A DNA stretch of 64,000 nucleotides. It comes from Chytridium lagenaria (lineage: Eukaryota > Chytridiomycota > Chytridiomycetes > Chytridiales > Chytridiaceae). The notes under the pieces are model-generated. The model had not been told where the DNA came from. It worked only from the letters and a program-made list of their open reading frames with translations, and ran no database searches. Positions 21,114-33,403 of this stretch are shown in pieces. The stretch is taken from NCBI GenBank assembly GCA_025449115.1, contig JAHLKC010000046.1, forward strand, positions 62,001 through 126,000. Direction: 5' to 3'. The position numbers and the translations under genes are program-made. Position 1 is the first letter of the stretch. The number at the start of each line of letters is the position of its first letter.

Positions 21114-23125
21114 ATGATGCATACTCCTGGTCGTTCTCCTGCATCTGCTGCTAACCTCACCACCACCTCATCATCATCTCCAACTCATGTTCGTCCTCAT
21201 CCTGCCACTCCAAATTCTCCTTGGTATAGGCCGCGAGGAGGAGCCTATGCGCACGTAGTCGGCAGCGCATCACCCGCAAAATCACTTGGCACCTCTGGCT
21301 ACGTGGATTCTCTGGCACCACGGACTACAACACTTTCAGCGACATTCTCACCATGGACAGCATAGACAGCGATAACGACAACATTAGCAAATCGAACATC
21401 ATGCACGAATCCACCATCCATCACAACCTCCAACACGACTCTACCACCACCTCCCCATCCATCCTCGCTCCATCTTCTCCAACAATCCTCTTCTCAGGAC
21501 GATCCTCTCCATCACCGGAACACAAGACTCGAATCCCTCTCCCTCTCTTCATCCCTTCCCGTCGCTCCATTGACACCGACTCCACGCGCAGCAGAGTCTT
21601 TGCAGCAGCCGCAGAAGGCGAAGCTTCCGAATCAAAGCTGGCCGGAGCGTTTGACCGATGGTTAAAAAAACAGACTGGTATGAGATTTGGGATGTTTGGA
21701 TTTGGGGTGAGACGGAATAACGTGCGCTTGGAGATTACAGAAGGTGAGAACTTGATTCTTCGTCTGTAAATGTTGATTTAAAGTTTGTAGTTGGATTACA
21801 GAGACGAGCTTAAATAAAGATGGAAGTTCTGGTTCACATCTCGCCGTCCTTCAAACTCCCAACGTCGGTTTTGCGCTCGTCAACGTCTCTAAAACTGGTT
21901 GTTGCCGCTTCATGTTGAAAGACGGCACCACCGACCCCCTTACGCAAAAAGAACGTGTCCGCGTTTATGAAGGTAATACATCCCTTCTTCTACGAATTAC
22001 TCACTAAGCATTATAGTTCAATCCCGCACCGAACTGTCAATGTGGTACACACACCTTCATAAAGCGAAATCTCTGTCAATTCAACCAAAGAGATGGTCTT
22101 CAGGGAATTTATGGGCGGATCAACTTGATGTGAAAAGAGATGGGGTGGGGCATGGACATCCTTATAAAGATAGGAGCGCGGCGAGTAGTTTTTATTCCGT
22201 TGTTGTCGTTTACGAGGACAAGTTGGGGGGCAAGGAGACGAACGAATATCATTGAAGATAAGACGAATCAAGGTATTTGATGTGTTAATATCATCTAATT
22301 CTCACCACTATCGCGTGAAGATGGAGCCGACGATCTGCAGATGATTTCCGAACACTCTGAATCCGAAAAACTAGCATCAAATCACTATCAACTCCACGAC
22401 TCCACGCTCTCCTTCCGCACTGAATCTCTTGAAACCCTCACCAGTTCAATTTCAGCTCTATCCCGTAGCGACTCTATCGAAGTCGTCTCTAATCATGATG
22501 CACCTCCGTTTCCGCCCTCCGATAGCGTCTCTGACCCGTCCGCACCACATGGGACACCAGCGACGCCCTCTGAACGAGACGAGAGCTCACATTATAATCA
22601 TAGTGAAATATTGGGGGGTATGGAGGGGATGAGGGAACTGAGGATGAAGAGGGGGAGGGTACTCGGCGTGTGAGGATTTCTTTTTGGAGGCGCATCGAGG
22701 GGAGTTGGAGGTCGTGGCGATAAGCGGGGGATGAGGGGTGAAGTCGAGATGAGCGATATCACATCTCGAAAGCGAGAGGAAGAATGCCCACCATTGTTCA
22801 GTGAGAATTTGAGTTTAAGCCTTCCTTTTGAGCCCACAGAAGACGACGTCCTGTCAACTGTCTCAGAAGACAATGGCGTCTTCCTTCTAGACACCACTTT
22901 TGTCACATCCGATGCTCGAGAATTTACCGTCCACACACATTCCGTCACTTCCAAAGACGCACTAGACACACTCGAAAACATGCTTGAAAAAACTGAACGG
23001 TTACGTGCTGTTGCGGTGAGGTCGGCTGATGAGGAGAGAAGGGGGATGGATTCGTTAGGGAAGTTGACGATAGTGGCGGACAAATTACGAAGGAGCTTGA
23101 TGGAGTTGAGGCAGAGGGTGTGTTG
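21114..23125 (+). CDS. Hypothetical Ser-rich protein, possible PH-like fold and C-terminal coiled coil
   Basis: Exons 21114-21223, 21340-21743, 21802-21972, then from 22017. The remainder (22017-22278, 22319 onward, with an intron near 22617-22691) is less certain and needs one frame correction near 22210-22240. The N-terminus is Ser/Pro/Thr-rich. The middle (FDRWLKKQTGMRFGMFGFG; VGFALVNVSKTGCCRFML; then TELSMWYTHLHKAKSL) has strand-rich sequence ending in a helix with a conserved-looking Trp, as in PH domains. The C-terminus (LDTLENMLEKTERLR; LRRSLMELRQRVC) is a likely coiled coil. I do not recognise the family; the PH suggestion is tentative. It could be two genes split near 22255. Confidence 0.6.
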
Positions 23126-23558
23126 AGAAGATCCTGTGGGGCGTTCTATGCATAGTTGCTGTATACTTTAAAGTTTTCTCTACAAGTTGGTTTTATCAGT
23201 ATTGCTTGTGAATGTGTGATTAATAGACTTACTGGCTATACTTTTTATTGCAACAGTGTTAGAAGCTTGATCTTCATTAACTGTGCAAGCTTTATAACAA
23301 GGATCGATCTGTACCAAAATGAGCCCGACTGTGGTATCCTACTTAAGCAAAAAAAGTCCTGAATTCGGAACCCCCCATACGCGCATATCCTCATAGCAAG
23401 CTCCTAGTCTTGTATAGAAGAAGTTTCCATTCGAGGTTGGCATGTATTGAGGTCTATGGTTGATGGATAAAGTTTGAAGTCGCAGGGATAATGCGCAGGC
23501 GGAGTATCGCGTAAATTGATTGATAAAGTATCCGTAAATCTTTGATATTGGCTATAAA
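23126..23558. other. Intergenic region, no gene seen
   Basis: AT-rich interval between the 3' ends of convergent genes. Nothing beyond short frames. Confidence 0.5.
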
Positions 23559-24386
23559 CTAGAACCCTGGTATTTCCGAACCTTCATTTTTTTTATTGCA
23601 TGCACGTTTCTTCGAAAGAGGCTCTCGCGAATAAGTTGCTGGGCCTCCTTTTACCCTAGAGCGGAGAATTATACACGTGCTCCTCCTGATTGGCTGCTGA
23701 TAAGAACGTGGGACTTTGCGAAAAAACTTAAGAACTCCAGTGAAAAATCTGTCCCCCAGAACAGTTTTTTGCAAACATCCGTCGACATCACCGCTTCCAC
23801 GTATTTCCAAATACCTTGCCGCCATCTTCATCAACTCGTCGTCGTAGCTCAGTCTCTTTCTCCACTGTATTTCTCGTCCTTTGCCACAATTGGGATAGAG
23901 ATTTTTAAAAGCTAGCTTGCCAGTGCCACCCGTCAAGATCTGTTAAACAAAAAAAACACTACTCCTTACAGCCGAGTAGTGTCTTTACTCTAAAACACTA
24001 AATTAAAGAAGGTATGTAAAGATTTAAACGACGTTTTGGCCGCTTTCTAACAGCTTACTGTATTTCCTGCAGAACTCTAATTTATTCACTCGAACCTTTA
24101 ACCACTTACTATAAGCAAACATGGCCATTGGAGGATTGAACCCCGTCCCTGTAGCAAACTTTAACGTCAGGTAAAGACCGCCATCACAATCGTGCCTGCA
24201 TTGCATTCTCAGAAGGGTTTGGGGGTTAGGGTCTAGACCTCTCACCAGGCATCTTTCCCGATCCAACACCACCTCAACTGACCTATATGAATTGCACAGG
24301 AGCACCAATAACCGCACCGTCCTCGGTTTCTCCGATTCGCTCCCCAACCACCTCTCGATCCCAATGCCCCCGTCCCAGTTCGTCCA
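23559..24386 (-). CDS. Hypothetical protein, two resolved exons
   Basis: Exon ~24386-24030 (contains GGIGIERWLGSESEKPRT, VEVVLDRERCLVRGLDPN, MQCRHDCDGGLYLTLKFATG) joins in phase to exon 23939-23559, ending EGSEIPGF and TGA. The second exon (YPNCGKGREIQWRKRLSYDD; LMKMAARYLEIRGSGD) is basic and C-poor. The start is unresolved because the frame closes about 24386; a further 5' exon is likely. It lies head to head with the R3H gene. No family recognised. Confidence 0.45.
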
Positions 24387-24401
24387 GCGGATCCATCAGA
24401 T

Positions 24402-25755
24402 ATGGACAAACCTAAAAAGAAGAAAGGAAAGAAGTTTGCGTGGATGCAACGAGATTCTCTGGCCAGTCGATTGTTTATTGGAAAACTGGGATCAAGAAGA
24501 CGACAGAGATACGATAACAGTATGAGCGACCTTTTCTTCTTTGATTTTCGTTTCATTTTGTTTACAGTCGAGTGTAAGGAGCGAGGGATGGGATATCGAT
24601 AAGAAGTTTATCAATGTGCTCGAGGGTTCTTCTCTCACTACCATTGATCCTGGATGGATGTTGAATAGGATGTTGTGACGGCGTTGGGCTGGCGTTAGGA
24701 CCAGCAAAGCCTGTGCCTCCTATAAAATTTGCACATGACGTCAACATTTCACCCATCTCTCTTCAGGTGACCCTCTGACCTCTCCCCTCCATAGACCACT
24801 TCACCGACCACCCCTTAGTGGACCCTTCCGAACCCTTCAAGCCCAAAGACGCCTTTCCTGGGCCCTCTCAACCACGTCCTAAGACCGTTTTCTCCCTCGT
24901 CCCCGCTGCCCTCCGCCAACGCGTCCTCGCAACCACGCCCACTGCGGTGCCGCCCACAACTCCTGTTGTGCGGATCGGGGCGTCAGCGATGACGAAAGCG
25001 GATCGAGCGTTGAGAAGGGACTTGAGGAAGGGGCGGTGGGTGGAGGAGGAGGTCGTGAGATGTTTTGAGGAGGAGGTGTTGGCGTTCTTAGAGGGCGGTG
25101 AAAGGGGAAGTGATGGGGAGATTGCGGAGAGCGTTGTAGAGGATAGTGTTGTGGATTTGAAGGAGATTTTAACACCCATTGTGTATCAATCCAATGCGTC
25201 GGTCGCAACTGGGAGTTCGTTGGCGTCGATAGATTCGGATGATGAGGAAAGGGTGATGGTTGCGTCGTCATTGGACGACGACATGTCTCGTATTTCGCTT
25301 TCGTCAGCATCGTCTGGCGCGTCATCGCCATGGGTCAATGTCTCGACGCCTTTCGTGGTCATTCCGCTCCTGATCTATCTCGATCTAAGGATGGGTTATG
25401 GGTGTGGGTGGATTCGACGACAAGTGGTGAGGGTGTTGAGGAGAGGAAGGTCATGGCGCTTGTTATAACTGATAAGAGTGTGAGGGCGGTTTTACATGCT
25501 TTGTGTCGGTGGTATGGGTTGATGTCGCATAGTAAGTGGTCCCTTATCCGGGGTTGATGTTGATTTTTCTGTATTTTAGGTGAAGATGATGCTGAAGGAC
25601 AGAGGATTACGTTTATTTATAAGCCGGCGAAAGCGGTCGTGTTTAAAGCTCAAGAACTTCAATTGACTGACGCGACCCGAAGCATTGATGAGACAGAAAA
25701 GTCGAAGGGGGTTGAGGTACCAGCCATATCCTTCGTTGATTATCTTTTTTCATAG
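24402..25755 (+). CDS. R3H-domain protein
   Basis: R3H domains bind single-stranded nucleic acids. The start MDKPKKKKGKKFAWMQRD leads to a basic N-terminal part (GSRRRQRYDN), which fits the R3H-associated N-terminal domain of fungal proteins. The long middle exon from about 24796 holds VPAALRQRVLATTPTA and a charged helical region (RDLRKGRWVEEEVVRCFEEE). The intron near 25340-25389 joins SSPW to DGLWVWVDSTT. The R3H core is R-x3-H in KSVRAVLHALCRWYGL, followed by EGQRITFIYKPAKAVVF across the last intron; stop TAG at 25753-25755. The junctions between 24520 and 24795 could not be fixed in phase. Domain call is good; precise role unknown. Confidence 0.7.
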
Positions 25756-27115
25756 ACTTGAGAGAAAGAGATTCTGAAGTTTTCCACAAATAATCTAATC
25801 ATTTTTGTTTTTATCCCTACGTTCGCTTCTACTTGTCCTTGGTTTTTTTATGATATTTGTATGGTTGTGAGTTTTAGGTTTTTTAAAGAATTGAATAGAA
25901 TATTTTTGACTTTACTGTGGTGTAACGAGTGTATTATATGAAATCTATGAAATCTATTAAGTTCCTATAATAAAGTAGTTGGAGGAAATGTTTTTTATGA
26001 AACATTGGAATGAGTGCCCTCGTTTTCACAAAGTTTACACACATGCCCTACGTAAAGCTAAGCGCGTGTTGAGGCGACAGAAGGATAGACGCGTTAGATG
26101 AGTTGCATACATTAAGGTAAAGCCGAAACACTTGCCACATCTAATTATATCTGCCACTTACACGTGAACTTCTTAGCTGCAAAGACCACAAGCCAATCTT
26201 ATTGCAATATGTACATAGATATTAAAGATATTTGATGGTCTCAAGTCAATTTACCAGCATTGCCATCAATCAATAGTCACTACTTTATCAAACCCACTAC
26301 TGGGTAATATCCGTCACTAACATTCATCACGTGTTTTGCTCCGAGTTTGACTAGTATTATTATTATCTTCAACAAACTTACAATAATTGTCCTTGAGTTT
26401 ATTTACATTGATCAAGTCGCTGTTACATAAGATTTGTTTTGTATTGGTGTGAAAAGTTTAAAGTCTCAATTAAACTCAAAACTATTTCTTTTTCTTTTCT
26501 TTTTTCTTTTTTTTTTTTTTTTTTTTCTTTTTTGGCAAGAACATATAATTTGGCTACGAAACAGGTGTAGGAAATCAAACTACGCTGGGATGATGAGATA
26601 TTCGCATTTATTAATCCGAGCTCCACGATGCGAGTTGGTTCAGCTGAATGGTGCGAGTTATTTGATACCAGTAAATCAGCCAATTTTATAAGGAAAGACG
26701 CTGCCAAGAAATCAAGGGCCGGATGGCGATGGAAGTAAAGAGGATTGATTAAAGTGTAAGCATTGAAAGAATAAAGGTTTGAAAAGGAATACCGAAATTT
26801 GGTGCTAAAAAAACTCCAAAGTTTCCTTTTTTTCCCCAATAAAGATAATATGATGACATACGAGAAAGATCTTCAGTTGATGACAAGGACAACAAAGTTC
26901 CCATTTATTTTCCAAGCGAAAAAAAAAAAGATATATACATAGACAAGCGTCACCATCTTATTTATTCATCAAAGAAACGAGAAAAAAGAAGAAGAAAACA
27001 ACAATCGAATAATACAAAAACAAAAGAAGTTATGCATGTGGATTCAGACTGAAAGAAAAGAAGATGTTGAAAGAAAGGAAAAGAAAGTAAACCGAGAAAT
27101 GACAAGAAAAAAGAT
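25756..27115. other. AT-rich intergenic region
   Basis: Contains a poly-T/poly-C-T tract at 26480-26535 and purine-rich sequence at 26910-27120. The 26423-26839 minus frame is low complexity. No gene seen. Confidence 0.5.
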
Positions 27116-30100
27116 CTACAAACACACCATCAAACCCATCACAAACACCATCGACCACTCCAAACGTCCCGCCGATGATACACCTTGTTCCCATTCACGA
27201 CGTTGCTGGACACAGGGGTGATTGGCTGGCGACAACGATGTTTCGATGGGGACGGAGGATGAGGGATGATGGGTTGGGATGCGGGACGGGTGAGGAGGCA
27301 GGTGCAAGCGCGATGCTGGGGGATGGCGGCGGGGATGACGGTTGGGAGGAGGTGGGGCTACGGGGCGTTCGGCGGGCTCAGATGCGGTGGTGGCGGGAGG
27401 TCGATGGGTGAAAGCGGAGGAGCGCGGGAGTGTGATGAGGGTCAATGGGGATTCTGGGAGAGCGGGGGAGGAGAGGAGGGGTGGAACTTTTGGTGGAAGG
27501 AGTGGAGGGACGGGGAAGCCAACCGGGGAAGCGTCGTCTGGAGTGGAGGAGCAGCAGGAGTGGCAGGACGGTTGAGAGCGGGTTGAGCGGGTTGCGCGGG
27601 TGGCGAGACGGAGCGGTGACGGGTTCGGTACGGTTCAGAGACAGGAGGAGTAGACGGAGCCACGTAGTTGTCACTGGTCTCGTCACCACCTCTCCAAACC
27701 CTTCCCAACATCTCCCCAGCGGTGCTCCAAACCTTCATTGGGTCCGTATGATCTTCCACCAAAAAATGCGCATCCGCGTTCATCTTGATGAATTCGGCGG
27801 CACATGTGAGGGTCGTTAGCTTCTGTGCTATAGGCTTGGAGGAACGCGATAAGCCTTGGGCTGGGAGTGGGAAAGGACGTGGCGAGCCTGTGATAAGGGG
27901 TCGGAGAGAGGAGGAGGTCGGAGAAGGGGAGAACGGCACCACCTTCAAAGGAGGTGGGTTGGAAGGCGTTGCCGGTGGAGCCGCCGTAGAGTAGGTGCGG
28001 ATTTGTGGAGGTGCGGAGGGCCTGTGAGGGAGGTATTAGATTGGGGGTGAAATTCGGAATTTCTATGAGTAGAAAGGAAGGAGAAGAAAAGAAGAAAAAG
28101 TCAGAAGGAGGGATGGCTTACCGAACGAATTGACCGCAGGTGGAGCCACAAAACCGTTTGAAACGATAGCAATGTCCTTTGCCGCCCATCCACGCTATAA
28201 TAAAAGAAAATAAACAATCAGCAAACACCTTTCAAAACAAGGGAACACGAGAAAATATGAGAAAAGAAAGTAAAAAACTACTCACCAACAACTGCTTGTA
28301 TGTACCGCATTCGTCACAGGTCCCACAATACTACTACAATCCATCCCAAACAATTCGAATACCTACTCCCCCTCCAGCTCTCCCAACGTCCTTCCAGGTT
28401 GCGTCAATCACTCAACGTTGTAAACCCTTGACGGTGTCAGGTGCGTGAACCCCTGTATCGAAAAGACACTGCTCTTCCCACCTTTCGCCATCAACTGCTC
28501 CAAAGTCGAGCTCAACCGCATATCGTAGAGGGTTGACGAATGGTGTGGTCTTTCATCAAGTATTGCATAAAAGCTTGACCGCACAGACGAGTCCACCACC
28601 GTTATTGGTGACGTCGATGATGAGACGTTTGACGTTAAGGGATTCAAGGAGGAGTAAACCAGAAGTGGTGGTGGTGATCCATTTCTGTATACCGGCGGGT
28701 GTTTCATCTTGGGGTGTGAAGGAAGGGAGCACCCAAACCCCTGTTTCGGCGTCGAGTTTAAAAAATGCTGAATTGGGGTCTGAGGTGATGGGTTGACGGA
28801 GTCGCGCGTCGCGGTCAGCTGGGTTTGAGGCGGCGTTGGTGGTGGTGAAAGCGGCTTCGATGAGTTTAGCTTGGGTGGAGAGATCGGCGTCTGGAATTGG
28901 GGTGGAGGTGCGGAGGGCGGCGGCGACTTCTTCTTGAAGTTTGAGGCGGGGGATGATGGGTTCAACGGGGGGCCGAGGGGTTGGTTGGGGGACGGGAGGA
29001 TGGGGGAGGAGCAGCGGGTTCTTTGACGCCGGGGAGACCGGTGGACACGGCGGGCCGAGACGGTTGGGTCGCGGGAGAGCGCCGAATTTAGTAAAGTTGG
29101 TAAGGTTGACTTTGTCGTCGTCATCGTCATCCTCATCTCATCGTCTTGGTCGTCATCGTTGTCGTCAGGGGATGGAATACTTCGTCGACCGAGTTTAAAG
29201 ACTTCATCACGGATGATATCGATCGCGTTGACTTTTCGGTTCCCATCGGCGTTGGGTCCACAGAAATCATCGTAAAAGGCCTTACCACCACCTCTCGTCA
29301 ACGAGGCGAACGCGGCAGCTGAGGTCATCACAGCGTAGGGAGCGTCGACGGTGCTTTCGAGACCGGTGGCGGGATTGCGTAAGCGAAAACGGACGGTGCG
29401 ACCAATGTCGGTGAGTGGGGTTTGGAAGAGGGAAAATTGGGTTTGGGTGATGGAGAAACCCGGTGAGTTGGGACCGGCACCTGTTGGGGTCCATGAATAC
29501 GAGGGGGTGGCAGCGTTGAAGCGGGTCTCCGGGGAACGGGATTGACCAATGTTGGCATCTGCGAATTCTTGAACGGCGGCCTGCAAGTATACCATGTTTA
29601 GTGAAATGTAAAGGGACTTTTTTCAAACGAGATGAAATAAAGCATGCTGAGCAAGTTTTAAAGCAAAACCATACCAAAGCATCCTTTCCGTCAATGCTCA
29701 CAATCTGCTGCCCCACAAACGAATTCAATTCCACCGGTGTCCAGAATTTTGTAAGTGCCGTTGCGAGCTGCGGCAGGTCATCCCTAAAATGCTCCACAAT
29801 CGTAGTCTTGACGATAATGACCGGTGGTTGGCCTGGTGTAGGGTAACTTGGGGCGACCACAAAAGGATGAACGAACGCAAAGTCCCTAAAACATTTCGGC
29901 ACGTATTGAGCATGCGCGTCGTTAAGGGATTTCACGGTTCGACCGACTTGACGATGGAATTGGAATTCGGTGCGGATGGTGGGGTCGAAGACGATGGCGT
30001 CGAGTTGGGCAATGATGTCAATGTTGGAAGGAAAGTTAGGGACGGAAGAGTCTTTGGCAATGTCGAGGTAGACGTAGCTGGATGGATGGAGGGTGTTAGC

Positions 30101-30590
30101 AGGGTTTATTGAGCAATGGGAAAGGATTTGACGTACAGGTTGAAGTAGGATTTGAGCGCATCGATTTGTTCTTGTTTTTTTGGATTGGGTGATGGGGAAA
30201 CTGTTGTAGCAGGCGATGGCTAGATCAGCTGTAAAGATGTTGAGACCTCCAACGTCGTGCTTTGCAATATCTGCACAAGGGTCCGCTGATGCTTTATATT
30301 TAAGTGAAAAGGTCAGTATAATATATTTTATCATAAACTCAGTTTCACAATATGAAAACTTACGTAGTTGTGCAGATACTGTTGGGAGAAGGGCTATACA
30401 GACCAAGTTTAAATATCGAATTGAGTGAGAGGTTAGTATTAGGCTTTTTTTTTATAAATCTAAAAATAAAATCCGTTCTAGTAAAATGAAACGTACTGCT
30501 ACAGAATAAAGCGAGTGCGGCCAGCGCACATGCCTTGATGGGAAGAGAGAGGAATGAAGGAGAGCGTGTGTAATTTGGAAGAGAGTCCAT
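27116..30590 (-). CDS. Secreted S41 (CPAF-like) peptidase, probably GPI-anchored
   Basis: Serine peptidase of the C-terminal-processing/tail-specific family, predicted outside the cell. The start at 30590 gives a signal-type N-terminus (SLPIKACALAALALFCS); an ATG at 30725 is upstream in frame. The mature part begins SADPCADIAKHDVGG, with YVYLDIAKDSSVPNFPS, a PDZ-like region (LNSFVGQQIVSIDGKDAL), the S41 core (NVKRLIIDVTNNGGGLVC) and the nucleophile site (AIVSNGF-CGSTC). The C-terminal end includes AFQPTSFEGG and FLVEDHTDPMKVWSTA, a Pro/Ser-rich linker and a hydrophobic tail (SMVFVMGLMVCL). The frame breaks by one base at about 30181 (A7), 29130, 28545 and 28157 (T4), consistent with assembly indels. 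Paralogue at 61560-64000. Confidence 0.8.
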
Positions 30591-33403
30591 GAATGAATTT
30601 GGTAATGACGATGATCTAGACGCCACCAAACAGGACGAAGAGCATGCGAATTTTCGACTGCCGGCAGTCTTTTTAGGGTTGGAGTGATCCAGAGATGAGC
30701 AAGAGTTTGACAACGACCGAGGCATTTTCTTGGATGTCGATGTGAGCTTAGAGGCTATGCTGTGCTGTGTGTTGAATTGTTGTGTATGCGTATGCAGGAT
30801 GGATATGTTGGATATGTAGATGCAGATGCAGAGGGTATGAAAGTATGCTGGGATGATGGTGGTATGATATAAGATGTTTGTAGAGGTAGTAGTAACAGTT
30901 GATAGGTGAGGTCGACGAGGTAGGGAGATGGGAGATGGATGGATGATGGATTGATGGATTGATGGATGGATGACGGGATCTCTCTCTCTCTCTCTCTCTC
31001 TTTCACACACTCCCCTTCTCTAACAAGTGAAAAATAACTTTGATGGTATTCACGTATTATGATTATTTACAGTAGGCGCTAATAATTAAATCCAAAACAA
31101 ATATTAATAAACAACCATCAACAATTAGAAATATTTATTATAAAACTATTACAACAACCAATAAGAACACTTTTTCTCGTATGTTTAGTTGACATGAAAC
31201 CAAGTTTTGGCCGCAATCAACATGTTACACATACCGCACAGCACATTTCTCCTTCCTTTTTTAGAAATAATAAAATGGACACCAAGACGTTACACAAATA
31301 ATAGAGAGCGCCTCCAATACGGGGTTGAGGTGAAAAACCCATAGTTTGGGCATTTAAAACTTCTTTTATTTATTTACCTGTAAACCTGTTAGGTGGAAAT
31401 GAATGAATGAATCCCCTTTGAAACCCTCAAGTCTCACTCTAATAACCCCGTCTTCTGCACCCATTTGTCCACACGCCACCAAATTCTTTAGTTACCGTAA
31501 ACAACGGTATTCAGGTTTTATGTTGCCGTTGGGTTTTCACTGCTCCATAACCTTTGTTTTTATGTGTAGGTAGGCTTCTGGTACCACTTAAAGGTACCAC
31601 ATTATATTGAACCTCCTAGATGCGTGGTAGGAGGCCGTAGTTTTACACTCTCACGAGACTGTTTCAATTCGTGTTTACTTCTTAAATTATACTCATTCAT
31701 CACACCTTAAACTTCCTGAATATCATACCAATTACTAAGTACTTTGTGCATACGTTATTTTGCCGTTTCTGCCAGCAATTAGCGTCATCACCAGCTTATA
31801 TTATTATTATTACTATTAAATATATATACAGCTAATGTGTAATTAAGACATGAATCATTATTTTTTATTTAGGATGACGTATCATAAAAGACTAGAAGGT
31901 TGTGGCATGCGTTTTATTTATCAAGGAACGTGATTTTATAAAGTGGACTTTATCATTTACTAAAAAAAGTTGGAAGCCATTACCCAAAAAGCTTACGTGT
32001 TTTTAATCTCTGCATACAGCGTAAAATGGTGCTCTACTCTGAATGCGCACATCTGTTTATAAAAAAGCAGAAAAGTTTGATCAATAAAGACGGTAAGCTG
32101 CAATAGCCACCGTCAAGGCCAATCCCCGGCCCCTCGACCCGTCAATAAAAGAATAAAAGGAACACAGGTTTCTTACAATGATCTAAACGAGGGCGATATT
32201 TATAAGAGCGGAGAAACTTAATCGTAGTCTGATAGTTGAGGTTGGCTCATTGAAATCATATATTGCAAGGATTACTAAAATTGAGAGCGTTAAGTTAAAA
32301 CAAGTTCAAAGCCCTCTGTTTTGGTGCTCGTCCAGTGTATTCCTTCATACATAGTAAACGTTTCAAGTCGCCAAAATGGCCCGCAACATCATTAACTCCC
32401 TACTTAACGTACCGACAATTCTCAACTGCCTCAAAGTGCGCCATGTATTCACTCACCTCCAATGGGAGCCTTACTGCCACCATCGTTCTTTCCAATATCA
32501 ATTAAATGGTTAATTGCTATGATCACCACCGTTTTATAATCAAACAAATCGCTCACATACTTCCTCTAAACGCATTCAAACCGTTTTTCAATCCACACCA
32601 ATAAGATCGACTTCTACATTAATTAAATCCTTGCTTCAGGTTTTTGCAGTCTCACTCAAGCTACAAAGTCATGACCTTTTAAGATGTCATATCAAAGTAA
32701 GGTGTCATATCAAAGTAAGAGTCTTTGTCGTTGTTCTTCAAAATTTAACTTTTTCCCTATAAAACCACTAAAAACAACAGAATACAAAATTCTTCCCATT
32801 CACAGACAGACATACAAAAAACAAAACACAAAATAAAAAGAGCATAAAGAAAAAAAGGGAATGGAAAGGAATCAAGGCACAGAGCTTGACTCAAAGCATT
32901 GAAGCACAAAAAGAGCAATCTACAAACAACACAAAAAAAAAAAAAAAACGAGGGCAATAAGCAAATAAGATAAGAAAAAGGGGGAAAAAAAAGTTAAGCT
33001 CTCTCAGCCGCAACATCGCGAGAAAAACATAAGGGGAAAAAAGGAGCTAGACAAGACGCCAGACAAAAGAATATAAAAGGCAGTCCCGCCGAGCCCTTAC
33101 TCGAAAAACCCAAATCGCCCTTCCACCAAAAAGGCTCATAGACTTTGAAAGAAGCTGATGATGTAGGGAAGGCTATGTCACCAAAGCATATTTAAATATG
33201 CATAGGCTAGGACACCATAAAGTCAACCCACCCATCTTGGTAAAAAAGGCAAGGGTGATTCGGAGGTATTATAAGAGAAACAAGTGAATACCGCTTAAAA
33301 GACAGCTGCACGGCCACGAAAGCGCAACAAGCATAAACAACCAAAAGGATGTGGAGGCAATAAACGAAGAAGAAGCACGTTGGGAGAACGCGTCAAAAAA
33401 ACG
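30591..33403. other. Long AT-rich intergenic region
   Basis: Includes the 5' leader of the S41 gene, a (TC)n microsatellite at 30979-31002, GATGGAT repeats just before it (30930-30975), and a repeat-like stretch at 31489-31560 that resembles 4064-4145. A short plus-strand frame at 32376 (~45 codons) has no support. No gene seen. Confidence 0.5.

Noticed and set aside
22598..23083. 161-codon minus-strand frame
   Set aside because: Ser/Pro-rich antisense of the plus-strand gene, whose frame carries a coiled coil and consistent exons.
26423..26839. 138-codon minus-strand frame
   Set aside because: Driven by a poly-A/AAG tract; no motif and no splice support.
32376..32513. Short plus-strand frame beginning MARNIINSLLNVPTILNCL
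   Set aside because: Only ~45 codons, no continuation by splicing; faint F-box-like look is not enough.
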